A stretch of 64,000 nt of DNA from Cyanobium sp. PCC 7001 (GTDB taxonomy: Bacteria; Cyanobacteriota; Cyanobacteriia; PCC-6307; Cyanobiaceae), in contig NZ_DS990556.1 in NCBI RefSeq assembly GCF_000155635.1, positions 1,233,051 to 1,297,050 of the forward strand, written 5' to 3'. Under the pieces are notes generated by a model, which searched no databases, was not told where the DNA came from, and saw nothing but the letters and a program-made list of their open reading frames with translations. Each line of letters begins with the position of its first letter. Within the stretch, counting starts at the first letter, position 1. Shown one piece after another: positions 35,739-45,442 of the stretch. The translations under genes and the position numbers were made by a program.

Positions 35739-37061
35739 TCAGCAGGAGGGGGCGGGGGCGGTACCCATCCCGGCCAGCAGCGGGGACGGCTGCTCCCGGG
35801 GCGGGGGCTCCAGCCATCGGCCCGCCCGCAGCACCCGGCGGTGAGGCGTGCGGGCCAGGAAGCCGGTCCAGTCGGTGGCATCCAGCACCACCAGATCGGC
35901 GGGCGCACCCTGCCGCAGCACCCCGTCCCAGTCCAGGCCCAGCAGCCGTGAGGCGGCCGTGGTGAAGGGGGTCAGGCCCTGCCGCCGGGTGGGCACCACG
36001 TGGCTGGTGATCGCCGCCTGCCGCATCAGCTCCAGGGGGTCGAAATCGCTGCCCGGGAACCAGGGATCCTGCACGTTGTCGGCACCGATGGCCACCTCAA
36101 CCCCGGCGCGCTGCAGGCTGCGGATCGGGGCCTGCACCCGCAGCAGCGGGGTTCGGCCCGGCCGCCGCCCCAGCAGCCAGAGGTTGGTGAGCGGCAGGGC
36201 CACCACCCCGATGCCGGCCTGGGCCAGCTGCTCGGTGAGCGGCGCCAGGCGCCGTTCAGGCAGCAGGGCCAGGCTGGCGGCATGGCTGCAGACGAGCGGC
36301 ACGACGCTGCGCTGCTCCAGCACCTGCCGCACCACCAGCGCCACGCCCTGGGCCGGCATGCAATCGGCCTCGTCGACGTGCAGGTCCACGCCCACGCCGA
36401 AGCGCTCCGCCAGGGCCAGCAGGGCCGCCAGGGCTTCCCGGTCGGCCAGGCCCGAGGCGTAGGGCGGCCCCAGCACGCCCCCCAGCACACCGCCACGATC
36501 GCTCACCCAGCGGGCCAGCTCCTCCCCCTGGGGCGTGAGCCAGTGGGACAGGGGGACCAGGGCCACGAGCTGCAGCTCCACCCGGCCAGCCCAGCGCTGG
36601 CGCAGCTCCAGCAGGGCCTCCCAGCTGGGGGTGGCGGCCGGGCCGACGCTGTCCACGTGGCTGCGGATGGCCCGCAGCCCCTGGCGCCAGGCCAGATCCA
36701 GGGCGCGCTCGCCCCGCTCCAGCACCTGCGCGGCGCTGCGCTCGCCGTGCTCCTGCTGGTTGCGCTGCAGGGCCCGGGCCATGGTGCCCTCCCAGTTGGG
36801 GTGGGCGAGGGCGGTGAACGCCTTGTCCAGATGGGCATGGGGCTCCACCGGTGGCGTGAGCGCCAGGGGGAGGGCCTCACCCGCCGCGGCCGCGGCCTCG
36901 AGCGGTCGTAGATCGGTGATCCGGCCTTCGGCCCACCGCAGCTCCAGGGCCACCAGGCCATCGGCATCCACCGGGCCGAGCGGCCCCAGCCGCGCGTCGA
37001 CCAGGGCTCGGGGAATCCTCAGCCGCAGGCCACCGGATCCGGCGCGGGGATCCACCCTCAC
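35739..37061 (-). CDS. Amidohydrolase family protein, cytosine-deaminase-like
   Basis: A 440-residue metal-dependent hydrolase. The N-terminal small domain leads into HxH (His75/His77 in EPHAHLDK). Further ligands appear in LHVDEAD, VCSHAASL and the aspartate of GADNVQDPW, the pattern of CodA and related deaminases of ring amides or amidines. The exact substrate cannot be assigned. It is paired with the FAD oxidase gene one base downstream, which would fit stepwise oxidative breakdown of a nitrogen heterocycle. That pairing argument is inference. Confidence 0.78.
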   Translation of the reverse strand: MRVDPRAGSGGLRLRIPRALVDARLGPLGPVDADGLVALELRWAEGRITDLRPLEAAAAAGEALPLALTPPVEPHAHLDKAFTALAHPNWEGTMARALQRNQQEHGERSAAQVLERGERALDLAWRQGLRAIRSHVDSVGPAATPSWEALLELRQRWAGRVELQLVALVPLSHWLTPQGEELARWVSDRGGVLGGVLGPPYASGLADREALAALLALAERFGVGVDLHVDEADCMPAQGVALVVRQVLEQRSVVPLVCSHAASLALLPERRLAPLTEQLAQAGIGVVALPLTNLWLLGRRPGRTPLLRVQAPIRSLQRAGVEVAIGADNVQDPWFPGSDFDPLELMRQAAITSHVVPTRRQGLTPFTTAASRLLGLDWDGVLRQGAPADLVVLDATDWTGFLARTPHRRVLRAGRWLEPPPREQPSPLLAGMGTAPAPSC

Positions 37062-37068
37062 AGGGAAG

Positions 37069-37632
37069 TCATGGCGCAGTCCCGGCGGTGACGCCCGGCT
37101 CGGGAGCCGGCTCGGGCGCCGGGTCGCCGACGAACTCCCGGCCCTGCACCAGCACGAACTGCCCGGCCACGCCCACCACGGTGGTCTCCAGCCGGGGAAC
37201 GCGCCAGCGCAGCACCCGCTGGCCGCCCAGATCGCTGTGATACACGCTGAGCAGCCCCAGGTTGGTGCGCCGGGTCTGCTGCAGCACCAGCGCCCCGAGG
37301 GCCTGGCGCTGGGCCGCCACCAGCTCGGGGCAGTTGCCGAGGGCGAGGCGCAGCAGACCCGGCAGCCGATCGCCGTGGCACACCTCAGCGGTGATCTCCT
37401 TCACGAGCCGCTCACCGGCGTAGTCGGCGAACTCGGCGGGACCGGGATTGGTCCAGGCCAGGCTGCCTCCCACCAGGGCGAGCAGGGCCGGCACGCCCAG
37501 CCAGGGGGAGAGCCAGGAGGGGCGGGCGGGAGAGGGCAGGAACACCGGAGGCGGCAGTGCTGACAGATTGGCACCGCCGGGCGGGCGCTGGACAGGGAAA
37601 GCGTCCGGACCCCAGGCGATGGGTTGGTACAT
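37069..37632 (-). CDS. DUF4359 protein
   Basis: The 187-residue frame has a short polar N-terminus, a hydrophobic anchor at about 45-60 (VPALLALVGGSLAWTNPGP) and a DUF4359 domain, a cyanobacterial family of unknown function. Landmarks are ADYAGERLVKEI, a CHG and GNCPE cysteine pair and the C-terminal LETTVVGVAGQFVL. It is probably anchored in the plasma or thylakoid membrane. It lies 7 bp upstream of the amidohydrolase gene and may be the first gene of that unit. The first 40 residues are poorly supported as to start. Confidence 0.7.
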   Translation of the reverse strand: MYQPIAWGPDAFPVQRPPGGANLSALPPPVFLPSPARPSWLSPWLGVPALLALVGGSLAWTNPGPAEFADYAGERLVKEITAEVCHGDRLPGLLRLALGNCPELVAAQRQALGALVLQQTRRTNLGLLSVYHSDLGGQRVLRWRVPRLETTVVGVAGQFVLVQGREFVGDPAPEPAPEPGVTAGTAP

Positions 37633-37645
37633 TGGCGCGGATCAC

Positions 37646-37719
37646 GGCGGGCGTCGCCAAGTGGTTAAGGCAGCGGCTTGTGGCGCCGCCATTCGGGGGT
37701 TCGAATCCCCTCGCTCGCC
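37646..37719 (+). tRNA. tRNA-His (GTG anticodon)
   Basis: GCGGGCG at 37647-37653 pairs with CGCTCGC. An extra G at 37646 faces the discriminator C at 37719, the usual encoded G-1 of histidine tRNA. The stem GCGGC/GCCGC closes TTGTGGC, giving GTG. T-loop TTCGAAT is normal. A run of T follows (37723-37728). Confidence 0.96.
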
Positions 37720-37727
37720 CTCTTTTT

Positions 37728-37766
37728 TCACTGCTGATTTCACTGCTGAGACTTCCTCACTGCTGA
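37728..37766 (+). repeat. Three direct copies of TCACTGCTGA
   Basis: The ten-base word occurs at 37728-37737, 37740-37749 and 37757-37766, right after the tRNA-His gene and its T-run and just before the end of the epimerase-DUF1611 gene. Spacing is 12 and 17 bases, so it is not a simple tandem repeat. Its role is unknown. Confidence 0.7.
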
Positions 37767-37787
37767 CAGATCAGCCAGGCGCGCTGG

Positions 37788-39935
37788 TCAGGTAAGGGCG
37801 TCCAACAGACGGCCGCCGCCGCACCGCACCGGATCGGCGCAGGGCAGCCCTGTGGACAGCTCCACCTCAGCGCACGCCCGTTGGGCCGCCCCCGGCTCGA
37901 GGCCGGCCGTGTTCAGCGCCACCGCCCGCACCCGCGGCCGCCTCCCATCCGGCCGCGCCAGGGCGGCCAGGGCCTCCACCGCCGTGATCAGCTCCCCCAG
38001 GGGCGGGATTGCCAGGGCGGGAAGACCCTTGATGTGGCGCTGGCCGGCCCGGTGCACCAGCAGCAGATCGGTGGGCTGGCTGCCGCGCAGCAGGGGCAGG
38101 GTGGCGGTGGAGCCGGGGTGGGCCAGCGACCCCTGCCCCTCCACCAGCAGCAGAGCGGCCGGGCCCAGGTCCCGGCCCGCCTCCAGCACCGCGGCCTCCA
38201 CGGCACCGGCGGCGTAGTCCACCCGCACCGCATCGAGCGGTACCCCCGCGCCGGAGATCAGGATTCCCGCCTGGCCCGTGCCCACGAAGCGGGCCTCCAG
38301 CCCCCGGCGCCGGGCCTCGGCCAGCAGCTCCAGGCAGGCGCTCATCTTGCCCACGGCCATGTCGCTGCCCACGGCCAGCAGGCGGCGGCAGGGCAGGGCG
38401 GCCGCCCGGGCCGCGGCCACCGCCAGAGCGGCAGGCTCCTGGCGCAGGTCCCAGATCCAGGCCTGCGGATGGCGGAGGGCGGCCAGTTCGGGATCCGCCG
38501 CGATGCGGCTGTGCAGGCCGCTGGCCACCGAGAGGCCGGCCCGCAGCGCCGCCGCCACATCGGCCCGCGCCTCCCCAGGCAGCTGGCCCCCCGAGGGGGC
38601 CAGCCCGATCACCGCCACTTCCGGGCCCAGCGGCAGGGCCTCCGCCACGCTCCCCACCACGGGCACCGCCCGCTCGATGCCGGTCACGGCCTCCAGGCTG
38701 GCGCCGGCATGGCGGGGATCCACCACCGCCACGATCGGCCCCGGGCGGTAACGCAGCAGGGCCAGCCCCGTCTTGCCGGAGAGGTTGTCGAGCCCCCCAT
38801 GGAGCAGCACCACCACCGGCGCCTCCGGCCGCAGCGGCCCGGCGGCGCTGCCCTGCCAGGCGGCGGGCACGGCGATGCCGAGGCCAGGCTGCCGCGGCAG
38901 CTGCAGCTGGTCAGCGGCGCAGTGCAGCCCGGTGAAGGGGTCGTCCACCAGGTTGAGGTGGCTGTCGAGATCCGGCCAGCGCACGAGGGGCAGCAGCTGG
39001 GCGGCGGCCCCGTTCAGCAGGGAGCCGTCGGAGTAGCAGCCCAGCATCAGCCCGAGCCCGAGCCGCCGGGCGGTGCGGGCCATCAGCAGCGCCTCGCTCA
39101 GCCCGCCGCTCTTGAGCAGCTTGATGTTGATCCCGTCCACGTGGGGGGCCAGGCGCAGCAGGTCGTCCAGGCCCCAGCAGCTCTCATCCGCCACCAGGGG
39201 CAGGGGGCAGTGGGGATGGAGGGCAGCGAAGCCCGCGGTGTCGCAGGCCGGATCGGGGTGGGGTGCCAGCGGCTGCTCCAGCAGCACCACCCCGTGGGCC
39301 TCCAGCAGCGGCAGCATCGCCAGGGCCTGCTCCAGGGTCCAGCCGCCGTTGGCATCCACCTGCAGCTCACAGGCCACGCCCGTGTCCTGCCGTCGTTGCC
39401 GCAGCGCCGCCGCCACCGCCGTCAGCAGGGCGCGGTCGTGGTCCACACCGTCCGGACTGCCCAGCTTGAGCTTGATGCGGGTGGCGGGGAGCTGCTGCCA
39501 CCAGCGCGCGAGCCGCGCCAGCACAGCCTCGGTGGAGCCCAGCCCGAGGGTCACGCTGGTGGCGGCGCAGGCACCCGGATCCAGGCCCCAGAGCCGCCAG
39601 AGGGGCTGGCCGAGCCATTTGCCGCGCCAATCGTGCAGCGCCAGATCCAGGCCGCAGCGGGCCGGCGGCGACAATCCGGCCAGCAGCGGCTCCAGCGCCT
39701 GCTCCTCCAGAGGCGAGGCCTCGCCGAGCTGCGGCAGCAGCGGCTCCAGTTCAGCGGCGACAGCTTCGGTGGCGTAGTGCCGGTGGCCCGTGTCCAGCCC
39801 GCCGGTCTCCCCCCAGCCCCGCAGGCCGTCGTGCTCCACCTCCACCAGCAGGTGCTCCACCGCCGCGGTGACCCCACGGCTGATGGCCAGCGGCACGGCC
39901 TTGGTGAGGGTGAAGCGGCGCAGGCGGCAGCGCAT
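37788..39935 (-). CDS. Fusion of enolase-superfamily dipeptide epimerase (DgcA/YcjG type) with DUF1611 (DgcN type)
   Basis: A 715-residue two-domain protein. Residues 1-358 are an enolase-superfamily epimerase with KxK Lys155/Lys157, metal ligands Asp194, Glu220 and Asp250, and the second base Lys272 ([10 protein letters not shown]), as in L-Ala-D/L-Glu epimerases. Residues about 372-715 match DUF1611, with [13 protein letters not shown] (about 521-533), [26 protein letters not shown] and [15 protein letters not shown]. In some marine bacteria the separate pair DgcA (N-acetyl-D-glutamate racemase) and DgcN (D-glutamate N-acetyltransferase) uses D-glutamate; the same two domains are joined here. 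All catalytic residues are present. Substrate is inference: D-Glu, N-acyl-Glu or a muropeptide-derived dipeptide. Confidence 0.85.
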   Translation of the reverse strand: MRCRLRRFTLTKAVPLAISRGVTAAVEHLLVEVEHDGLRGWGETGGLDTGHRHYATEAVAAELEPLLPQLGEASPLEEQALEPLLAGLSPPARCGLDLALHDWRGKWLGQPLWRLWGLDPGACAATSVTLGLGSTEAVLARLARWWQQLPATRIKLKLGSPDGVDHDRALLTAVAAALRQRRQDTGVACELQVDANGGWTLEQALAMLPLLEAHGVVLLEQPLAPHPDPACDTAGFAALHPHCPLPLVADESCWGLDDLLRLAPHVDGINIKLLKSGGLSEALLMARTARRLGLGLMLGCYSDGSLLNGAAAQLLPLVRWPDLDSHLNLVDDPFTGLHCAADQLQLPRQPGLGIAVPAAWQGSAAGPLRPEAPVVVLLHGGLDNLSGKTGLALLRYRPGPIVAVVDPRHAGASLEAVTGIERAVPVVGSVAEALPLGPEVAVIGLAPSGGQLPGEARADVAAALRAGLSVASGLHSRIAADPELAALRHPQAWIWDLRQEPAALAVAAARAAALPCRRLLAVGSDMAVGKMSACLELLAEARRRGLEARFVGTGQAGILISGAGVPLDAVRVDYAAGAVEAAVLEAGRDLGPAALLLVEGQGSLAHPGSTATLPLLRGSQPTDLLLVHRAGQRHIKGLPALAIPPLGELITAVEALAALARPDGRRPRVRAVALNTAGLEPGAAQRACAEVELSTGLPCADPVRCGGGRLLDALT

Positions 39936-40026
39936 CGGCTCGGTGTGCCGGCAGGTCGGGCGTTGGCCTCACGCTGGCATGGATCGACGGCCCTCACCCA
40001 CCCCAAGAGCGCAGGTCACGCACCCC

Positions 40027-41475
40027 ATGTCGGAAACTGGAGCGATGACGGCCACCCGACTCCAACCCACCGCCGCGATCCAGGCTCCGGCCGCAGCTCC
40101 AGCCACGGCTGCGGCCCCGGATCGGCCCGTGCAACGGGGCAGCTACTGGATCACCACCTTCGGCTGCCAGATGAACAAGGCCGATTCCGAGCGCATGGCC
40201 GGAATCCTGGAGGCCATGGGCTACCGCGAAGCCGGCGCCGAACTGGAGGCGGATCTGGTGCTCTACAACACCTGCACGATCCGCGACAACGCCGAACAGA
40301 AGGTCTACAGCTACCTGGGCCGCCAGGCCCAGCGCAAACGGGCCAACCCCAATCTCACCCTGGTGGTGGCGGGCTGCGTGGCCCAGCAGGAGGGCGAAGC
40401 GCTGCTGCGGCGGGTGCCGGAGCTGGATCTGGTGATGGGCCCCCAGCACGCCAACCGGCTGGAGACCCTGCTGAGCCAGGTGGAGCAGGGCCAGCAGGTG
40501 GTGGCCACCGAGGAGCACCACATCCTCGAGGACATCACCACCGCCCGCCGCGACAGCAGCGTCTGCGCCTGGGTGAACGTGATCTACGGCTGCAACGAGC
40601 GCTGCACCTACTGCGTGGTGCCCTCGGTGCGCGGCCAGGAGCAGAGCCGGTTGCCCGAGGCGATCCGCCTGGAGATGGAGGGGCTGGCCGCCCGGGGCTT
40701 CAAGGAGACCACCCTGCTGGGTCAGAACATCGATGCCTACGGCCGCGACCTGCCCGGCATCACCCCGGAGGGCCGCCGCCGCCACACCCTCACCGATCTG
40801 CTCCAGTTCGTGCACGATGTTGAGGGCATCGAGCGGATCCGTTTCGCCACCAGCCATCCGCGCTACTTCACCGAGCGGCTGATCGACGCCTGCGCCGCCC
40901 TGCCCAAGGTCTGCGAGCACTTCCACATCCCCTTCCAGAGCGGTGATGACGCCGTGCTCAAGGCGATGGCCCGCGGCTACACGGTGGAGCGCTACCGGCG
41001 CATCGTCCACCGCATCCGCGAACGCATGCCCGATGCCGCCATCAGCGCGGATGTGATCGTGGCCTTCCCCGGCGAGACCGACGCCCAGTTCCGCAACACC
41101 CTGCGCCTGGTGGAGGAGATCGGCTTCGACCAGGTGAACACCGCCGCCTACTCGCCACGGCCCAACACCCCCGCCGCCGACTGGCCCGATCAGCTGAGCG
41201 AGGCGGTGAAGGTGGAGCGGCTGCGGGAGCTCAATGCCCTGGTGGAGCAGCAGGCCCGTCGCCGCAGCGCCCGCTACGCCGGCCGCACCGAGCAGGTGCT
41301 GGTGGAGGGCACCAACCCGCGGGATCCTTCCCAGCGCATGGGCCGCACCCGCACCAACCGGCTCACCTTCTTCCCGGCGCTGCGCCCCGATGGCCGTGCG
41401 GTGGAGCCGGGCGATCTGGTGAACGTGCGCATCGAGGAGGTGCGGGCCTTCTCGCTGAGCGGCACACTGGCCTGA
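40027..41475 (+). CDS. miaB: tRNA-2-methylthio-N6-dimethylallyladenosine synthase
   Basis: A 482-residue methylthiotransferase. The N-terminal UPF0004 domain holds Cys47, Cys83 and Cys117. The radical SAM cluster is CxxxCxxC with Cys189, Cys193 and Cys196 in GCNERCTYC, and a TRAM domain lies at about 405-482. It adds a methylthio group to i6A37 in tRNAs reading U-starting codons. The ATG at 40027 is used; an ATG at 40045 is also possible. The first 33 residues are Ala/Pro/Thr-rich and not conserved. It diverges from the epimerase fusion with 91 bp between. Confidence 0.95.
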   Translation: MSETGAMTATRLQPTAAIQAPAAAPATAAAPDRPVQRGSYWITTFGCQMNKADSERMAGILEAMGYREAGAELEADLVLYNTCTIRDNAEQKVYSYLGRQAQRKRANPNLTLVVAGCVAQQEGEALLRRVPELDLVMGPQHANRLETLLSQVEQGQQVVATEEHHILEDITTARRDSSVCAWVNVIYGCNERCTYCVVPSVRGQEQSRLPEAIRLEMEGLAARGFKETTLLGQNIDAYGRDLPGITPEGRRRHTLTDLLQFVHDVEGIERIRFATSHPRYFTERLIDACAALPKVCEHFHIPFQSGDDAVLKAMARGYTVERYRRIVHRIRERMPDAAISADVIVAFPGETDAQFRNTLRLVEEIGFDQVNTAAYSPRPNTPAADWPDQLSEAVKVERLRELNALVEQQARRRSARYAGRTEQVLVEGTNPRDPSQRMGRTRTNRLTFFPALRPDGRAVEPGDLVNVRIEEVRAFSLSGTLA

Positions 41476-41506
41476 GTTTCAGCCCGCTGGGGCTGGTTCG
41501 CCCGCG

Positions 41507-42649
41507 ATGCCCCCTGAGCCCAGCCCCGTCGCGAACCCCGGCCCGGTCCGCGTGGGCCTGGTGTTCGGTGGAGCCTCCGGCGAGCACGCCATCTCCATCC
41601 GGTCGGCGGCCACCGTCGCCGCGGCCCTGCGCCGCGGCGAGAACGGGCGGCGCTATGCGGTGAGCTGCTTCTACATCGACCCCCAGGGGCGCTGGTGGGG
41701 GCCGGAGCTGGCCGAGCAGGTGCTGGACCAGGGCACGCCAGCCAGCCCGGAACAGCTGGCCTCCGCCCCGGCCCGTCCGGGTTTTCAGGGATTCCCCACA
41801 GGCGCCCTGGCCATGGAGGTGTGGTTCCCGGTGCTGCATGGGCCCAACGGGGAGGACGGCACGATCCAGGGCCTGTTCACCCTGATGCAGGTGCCCTTCG
41901 TGGGCTCGGGCGTGCTCGGCTCTGCCGTGGGGATGGACAAACAGGCGATGAAGGCCGCCCTGGCGGCCGCAGAGCTGCCCCAGGTGCCCTACGCCTGCGT
42001 GGAGGCGGGCGAGCTGGAGGCCGACCCGGCGGCGGTGCTGGAGCGGCTGGAGCGGCAGCTGGGCTACCCCTGCTTCGTGAAGCCGGCCAACCTGGGGTCG
42101 TCGGTGGGCATCAGCAAGGCCACCGACCGCGACGGTCTGCTTGCCGGGCTGCGCAGCGCCGCCGCCCTCGACCCGCGTCTGGTGGTGGAGCAGGGCGTCA
42201 CGGCACGGGAGCTGGAGTGCGCCGTGCGCGGCGGCGGCCCCCGGCCGCTGGAAGCCTCCGTACTGGGCGAGATCCGCTACGACGCGGACTGGTACGACTA
42301 CGCCACCAAGTACAGCGAGGGACGGAGCCACACCGTGATCCCCGCCGATGTGCCCGAGGGCATCGCCGCCCAGGCGCGCGGCATGGCCCTCGAGGCCTGC
42401 CGGGCGCTGAACGCCTCGGGGCTGGCCAGGGTGGATTTCTTCTACACGGCGCCAGCGCCTGGAGATGGGGGTGAAGGCCGGCTCTGGCTCAATGAGATCA
42501 ACACCCTGCCGGGATTCACCAGCCAGAGCATGTACCCCATGCTGTGGGAGGCCTCGGGTGTGCCTCTGGACACCCTGGTGGATGGGCTGATCACGGCGGC
42601 ACGAGACTGGCCCCGTCCGGCGTTGCAGATGGGAGGACTCCCGGCATGA
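41507..42649 (+). CDS. ddl: D-alanine--D-alanine ligase
   Basis: A 380-residue ATP-grasp ligase that joins two D-alanines for peptidoglycan precursors. The family blocks [46 protein letters not shown] and [19 protein letters not shown] are intact. It is about 20 residues longer than E. coli DdlB owing to loops, which is normal for the DdlA type. It overlaps the next gene by four bases and leads into ftsQ-ftsZ. Confidence 0.95.
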   Translation: MPPEPSPVANPGPVRVGLVFGGASGEHAISIRSAATVAAALRRGENGRRYAVSCFYIDPQGRWWGPELAEQVLDQGTPASPEQLASAPARPGFQGFPTGALAMEVWFPVLHGPNGEDGTIQGLFTLMQVPFVGSGVLGSAVGMDKQAMKAALAAAELPQVPYACVEAGELEADPAAVLERLERQLGYPCFVKPANLGSSVGISKATDRDGLLAGLRSAAALDPRLVVEQGVTARELECAVRGGGPRPLEASVLGEIRYDADWYDYATKYSEGRSHTVIPADVPEGIAAQARGMALEACRALNASGLARVDFFYTAPAPGDGGEGRLWLNEINTLPGFTSQSMYPMLWEASGVPLDTLVDGLITAARDWPRPALQMGGLPA

Positions 42650-43056
42650 TTCACGGCTTGCTCTGGCTGCCGCTGCTGCTCATCTTCGTGCTGCTCACCA
42701 CCCTGGGGTGGCTGGAGCGGCGGCGGCAGCACCTGTTCCGCGCCTGGGCCGAAGGGGCCGAGCTGGCCAAGCTGGATGGCTGCGGCGCCGCGCGCCTCGT
42801 GGATGGGGTACTGAGCTGGAGCACCTTCTCGGCGGGTCAGCTGGCGGAGAAGGACCGGTTCGTGATCAAGCAGCTGGAACTGGTGGAACTGCTGGCCCTC
42901 GGCTCCGGGGAGGCTCCCCTCACCGAGGAGGCCCAGGGTGCCTGCAGGCTCCGGCTGGTGGGCGGTGGTGAGCAGAAGGATCTGCCCTTCTCCGATGCCG
43001 AACGCGCCCGCCGCTGGATGGCCGAACTGATGGCCCGCTCCCGCTGCGAGCTGTGA
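42646..43056 (+). CDS. Small membrane-anchored protein between ddl and ftsQ, unknown
   Basis: A 136-residue protein with one N-terminal hydrophobic helix (about residues 3-21, [21 protein letters not shown]) followed by a cytosolic or periplasmic domain of about 110 residues. GGGAGG 10 bases upstream and four-base overlaps with both ddl and ftsQ fix its ends and imply tight coupling. I do not recognise the family. Its place in the division and wall cluster suggests, but does not prove, a role in septum formation. Confidence 0.75.
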   Translation: MIHGLLWLPLLLIFVLLTTLGWLERRRQHLFRAWAEGAELAKLDGCGAARLVDGVLSWSTFSAGQLAEKDRFVIKQLELVELLALGSGEAPLTEEAQGACRLRLVGGGEQKDLPFSDAERARRWMAELMARSRCEL

Positions 43057-43874
43057 CCCAGACGCGAACCCTTCCCCCCGGAGCCGAACGGCGGCGCCAG
43101 CTGCGGCTGCAGCGGCGCCGGGAGCGGCTGCGCAACGCCTGGCGCCTGCTGGTGCTGCTGGGGATCGCCGGCGGCCTCGGCTATGGCCTGCTGCGCCAGG
43201 GCTGGAGCCTCACCGGCCCCGGCCAGGTGGAGGTGGTGGGCAGCAGGATGGTGACCCCTGAGCGGGTGATCGAGGCGGCGGGACTCACCTTCCCCCAGCC
43301 CCTGCTGACCCTCCAGCCCCGCAAGCTCGCCACCGACCTCTCCGAGACCCTGCCGGTGGAGGAGGTGCAGGTGACCCGGCTGATGGCACCGCCGCGGCTG
43401 CGGGTGAGCCTGGTGGACCGCCAGGCCGTGGCCCGGGCCGAACGGCGCACCCCCCAGGGGGTGGAGCGGGGCTATGTGGACCGGCTGGGCCACTGGATGA
43501 ACAGCCACCAGGGCGAGCTGATGGCCGATGAGGCCACGGCGGGCCTGCTGGTGAAGGGCTGGCAGCCCCGGCACCGGGCCAGCCTCAGCAAGGTGCTGGC
43601 GCAACGGACCGTGCTCGGCCCGGATCTCAAGGAGATCCGATTCGCCCCGGAGGGCAGCCTCTGGCTGCGCAGCGCCACCCTCGGGGAGGTGCGGCTCGGG
43701 CCCGCCGACGCCCAGCTCACCCGGCGTCTGCAGGTGCTGGACCACCTGGTGGAGACCCTGCCGGCCCAGCTGAAGGGCAAGCGCCTGCGCACCCTGGATC
43801 TGAGCGATCCCGAGCAGCCCGAACTCGCCCTGGTGGGCACACCCCCGACCGAGAAGCCGGCGCAACAGCCCTGA
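43053..43874 (+). CDS. ftsQ: Cell division protein FtsQ
   Basis: A 273-residue bitopic protein. A basic cytoplasmic tail (residues 1-30) precedes the membrane helix at about 31-48. A POTRA domain (about 56-125, VEVVGSRMVTPERVIEAAGL) and a beta domain follow. FtsQ recruits FtsB and FtsL to the divisome in the periplasm. The GTG at 43053 overlaps the previous stop (GTGA). It lies 137 bp before ftsZ. Confidence 0.88.
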   Translation: MTQTRTLPPGAERRRQLRLQRRRERLRNAWRLLVLLGIAGGLGYGLLRQGWSLTGPGQVEVVGSRMVTPERVIEAAGLTFPQPLLTLQPRKLATDLSETLPVEEVQVTRLMAPPRLRVSLVDRQAVARAERRTPQGVERGYVDRLGHWMNSHQGELMADEATAGLLVKGWQPRHRASLSKVLAQRTVLGPDLKEIRFAPEGSLWLRSATLGEVRLGPADAQLTRRLQVLDHLVETLPAQLKGKRLRTLDLSDPEQPELALVGTPPTEKPAQQP

Positions 43875-44011
43875 AACGGCCCCCGCGACGGGGTTCTGCG
43901 GCCAAAAAGCGGCCAATGCTGCGAGGAAACCGGCAAACCGTCGCCAAGCGACAAGGTCAGGACCGCCAGCTACCGACATAATGCAGCCCAGCTCACCGGC
44001 ACTCCTGCCCC

Positions 44012-45226
44012 ATGGCGCAAGACGACGGCCCCAAGTTCGTGCCGCCGATCCACACCGGTGAACACACCCTGGTTCCTGAAGGCCCCACCGCCAATGGTGC
44101 CTCCCTCACCCGTGCCGCCATGACCCATACCCCGACCGCCGCCGCCGGCATTGTTCCCAGCCAGTCGGCCCGCATTGAGGTGATCGGGGTGGGGGGTGGC
44201 GGCAGCAATGCCGTCAACCGGATGATCGCCTCCGACCTGCAGGGTCTGGGCTACCGGGTGCTCAACACCGACGCCCAGGCGCTGCTGCAGTCGGCGGCCC
44301 AGAAGCGCCTCCAGCTGGGCCAGAAGCTCACCCGGGGCCTGGGGGCCGGCGGCAACCCGGTGATCGGCCAGAAGGCGGCCGAGGAATCGCGGGCGGAACT
44401 GCAGGAGTCGCTGCAGGGGGCCGACCTGATCTTCATCGCCGCCGGCATGGGCGGCGGCACCGGCACCGGCGCGGCGCCGATCCTGGCGGAGGTGGCCAAG
44501 GAGGTGGGCGCCCTCACCGTGGGCATCGTCACCAAGCCGTTCAGCTTCGAGGGACGCAAGCGCATGCGTCAGGCGGAGGAGGGCATCGCCCGCCTGGCGG
44601 AGCACGTAGACACCCTGATCGTGATCCCGAACGATCGGCTGCGCGATGAGATCGCCGGAGCCCCGCTGAACGAGGCCTTCCGCGCCGCCGACGACGTGCT
44701 GCGCATGGGGGTGAAGGGCATTAGCGACATCATCACCAGGCCTGGCCTGGTGAACGTGGACTTCGCCGACATCCGCTCGGTGATGTCCGACGCCGGCACG
44801 GCCCTGCTGGGCATCGGAGTGGGCTCGGGGCGCAGCCGGGCCAGCGAGGCGGCCCAGGCGGCCATGAGCAGCCCGCTGCTGGAGTCGGCCCGGATCGACG
44901 GCGCCAAGGGCTGCGTGATCAACATCAGCGGCGGCAAGGACATGACCCTCGAGGACATGACCACCGCGTCCGAGGTGATCTACGAGGTGGTGGACCCCGA
45001 GGCGAACATCATCGTGGGCGCCGTGGTGGACGATCGCCTCGAAGGGGAGATCCACGTGACCGTGATCGCCACCGGCTTCGACGGCGGCACCACGTACCGC
45101 ACCGATCGGCCGGCCATGAGCTTCACCGGCACCACCCCGTTCACCCCCAGCACCGAAGAGAAGGGCGCCAAGATTCCGCCGTTCCTGCTCAACCGCCAGG
45201 GCCGCAGCTCTGAGCAGGACAGCTGA
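44012..45226 (+). CDS. ftsZ: Cell division protein FtsZ
   Basis: A 404-residue tubulin-like GTPase. The tubulin signature GGGTGTG lies at 147-153, and [17 protein letters not shown] at about 55-71. NVDFADI and GKDMTLEDM follow. The first 50 residues are a variable N-terminal extension common in cyanobacteria; an ATG at codon 37 is an alternative start. The C-terminus ends [18 protein letters not shown], keeping the PPFL-type peptide that binds partners. FtsZ forms the division ring. A CATAAT at 43977-43982 could be a -10 element in the ftsQ-ftsZ gap. Confidence 0.97.
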   Translation: MAQDDGPKFVPPIHTGEHTLVPEGPTANGASLTRAAMTHTPTAAAGIVPSQSARIEVIGVGGGGSNAVNRMIASDLQGLGYRVLNTDAQALLQSAAQKRLQLGQKLTRGLGAGGNPVIGQKAAEESRAELQESLQGADLIFIAAGMGGGTGTGAAPILAEVAKEVGALTVGIVTKPFSFEGRKRMRQAEEGIARLAEHVDTLIVIPNDRLRDEIAGAPLNEAFRAADDVLRMGVKGISDIITRPGLVNVDFADIRSVMSDAGTALLGIGVGSGRSRASEAAQAAMSSPLLESARIDGAKGCVINISGGKDMTLEDMTTASEVIYEVVDPEANIIVGAVVDDRLEGEIHVTVIATGFDGGTTYRTDRPAMSFTGTTPFTPSTEEKGAKIPPFLLNRQGRSSEQDS

Positions 45227-45259
45227 GCAGGACAGCTGAGCAGCCCAGCTGAGCAAGAG
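45206..45259 (+). repeat. Tandem repeat across the ftsZ stop codon
   Basis: A 13-base unit AGCTGAGCAGGAC occurs at 45221-45233 and, with changes, at 45234-45246 and 45247-45259; a longer related unit starts at 45206. The ftsZ stop TGA (45224-45226) lies inside the first full unit. Since 13 is not a multiple of three, a change in copy number would shift the end of the protein only if it fell upstream of the stop. Confidence 0.75.
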
Positions 45260-45292
45260 CAAGAAAGATCAGTCGCGCCGTTCAGGGCGACT
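45257..45292 (-). terminator. Probable terminator of the SRP RNA gene
   Basis: On the minus strand AGTCGC (complement of 45287-45292) pairs with GCGACT (complement of 45271-45276), extended by neighbouring G-C pairs. A T-rich tract (GATCTTTCTTGCTC, complement of 45257-45270) follows. It fits the expected end of the RNA transcribed from 45403. Confidence 0.5.
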
Positions 45293-45306
45293 GCTGCCCG
45301 AAGAGG

Positions 45307-45403
45307 GTGACCCGGAGTCCACGCCTGCCCTGAGCATCCCGTGTGGCTGCTCCCTTCCGGTCCTGACCAGGTTTGGGCGTCAGAGCCGCGTGGGTCCGAG
45401 TCG
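45307..45403 (-). ncRNA. ffs: Signal recognition particle RNA (4.5S-like)
   Basis: Minus-strand sequence contains CCTGGTCAGGACCGGAAGG followed by GAGCAGCCA, the conserved helix 8 and tetraloop region of bacterial SRP RNA. The flanks GACTCGGACCCACGC (5') and GCGTGGACTCCGGGTC (3') pair to close a single long hairpin. It binds Ffh for co-translational targeting. Ends are set by the pairing and could be off by several bases. It is convergent with ftsZ and divergent from panB. Confidence 0.9.
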
Positions 45404-45442
45404 GCTGGATGCTAGCAATGCTCCCCTTCGCCCCTCAGCCCC

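Noticed and set aside
37646-37719. tRNA-His as the integration site of a current island
   Set aside because: Genes on both sides are ordinary chromosomal ones and no integrase lies nearby; only the short repeats remain unexplained.
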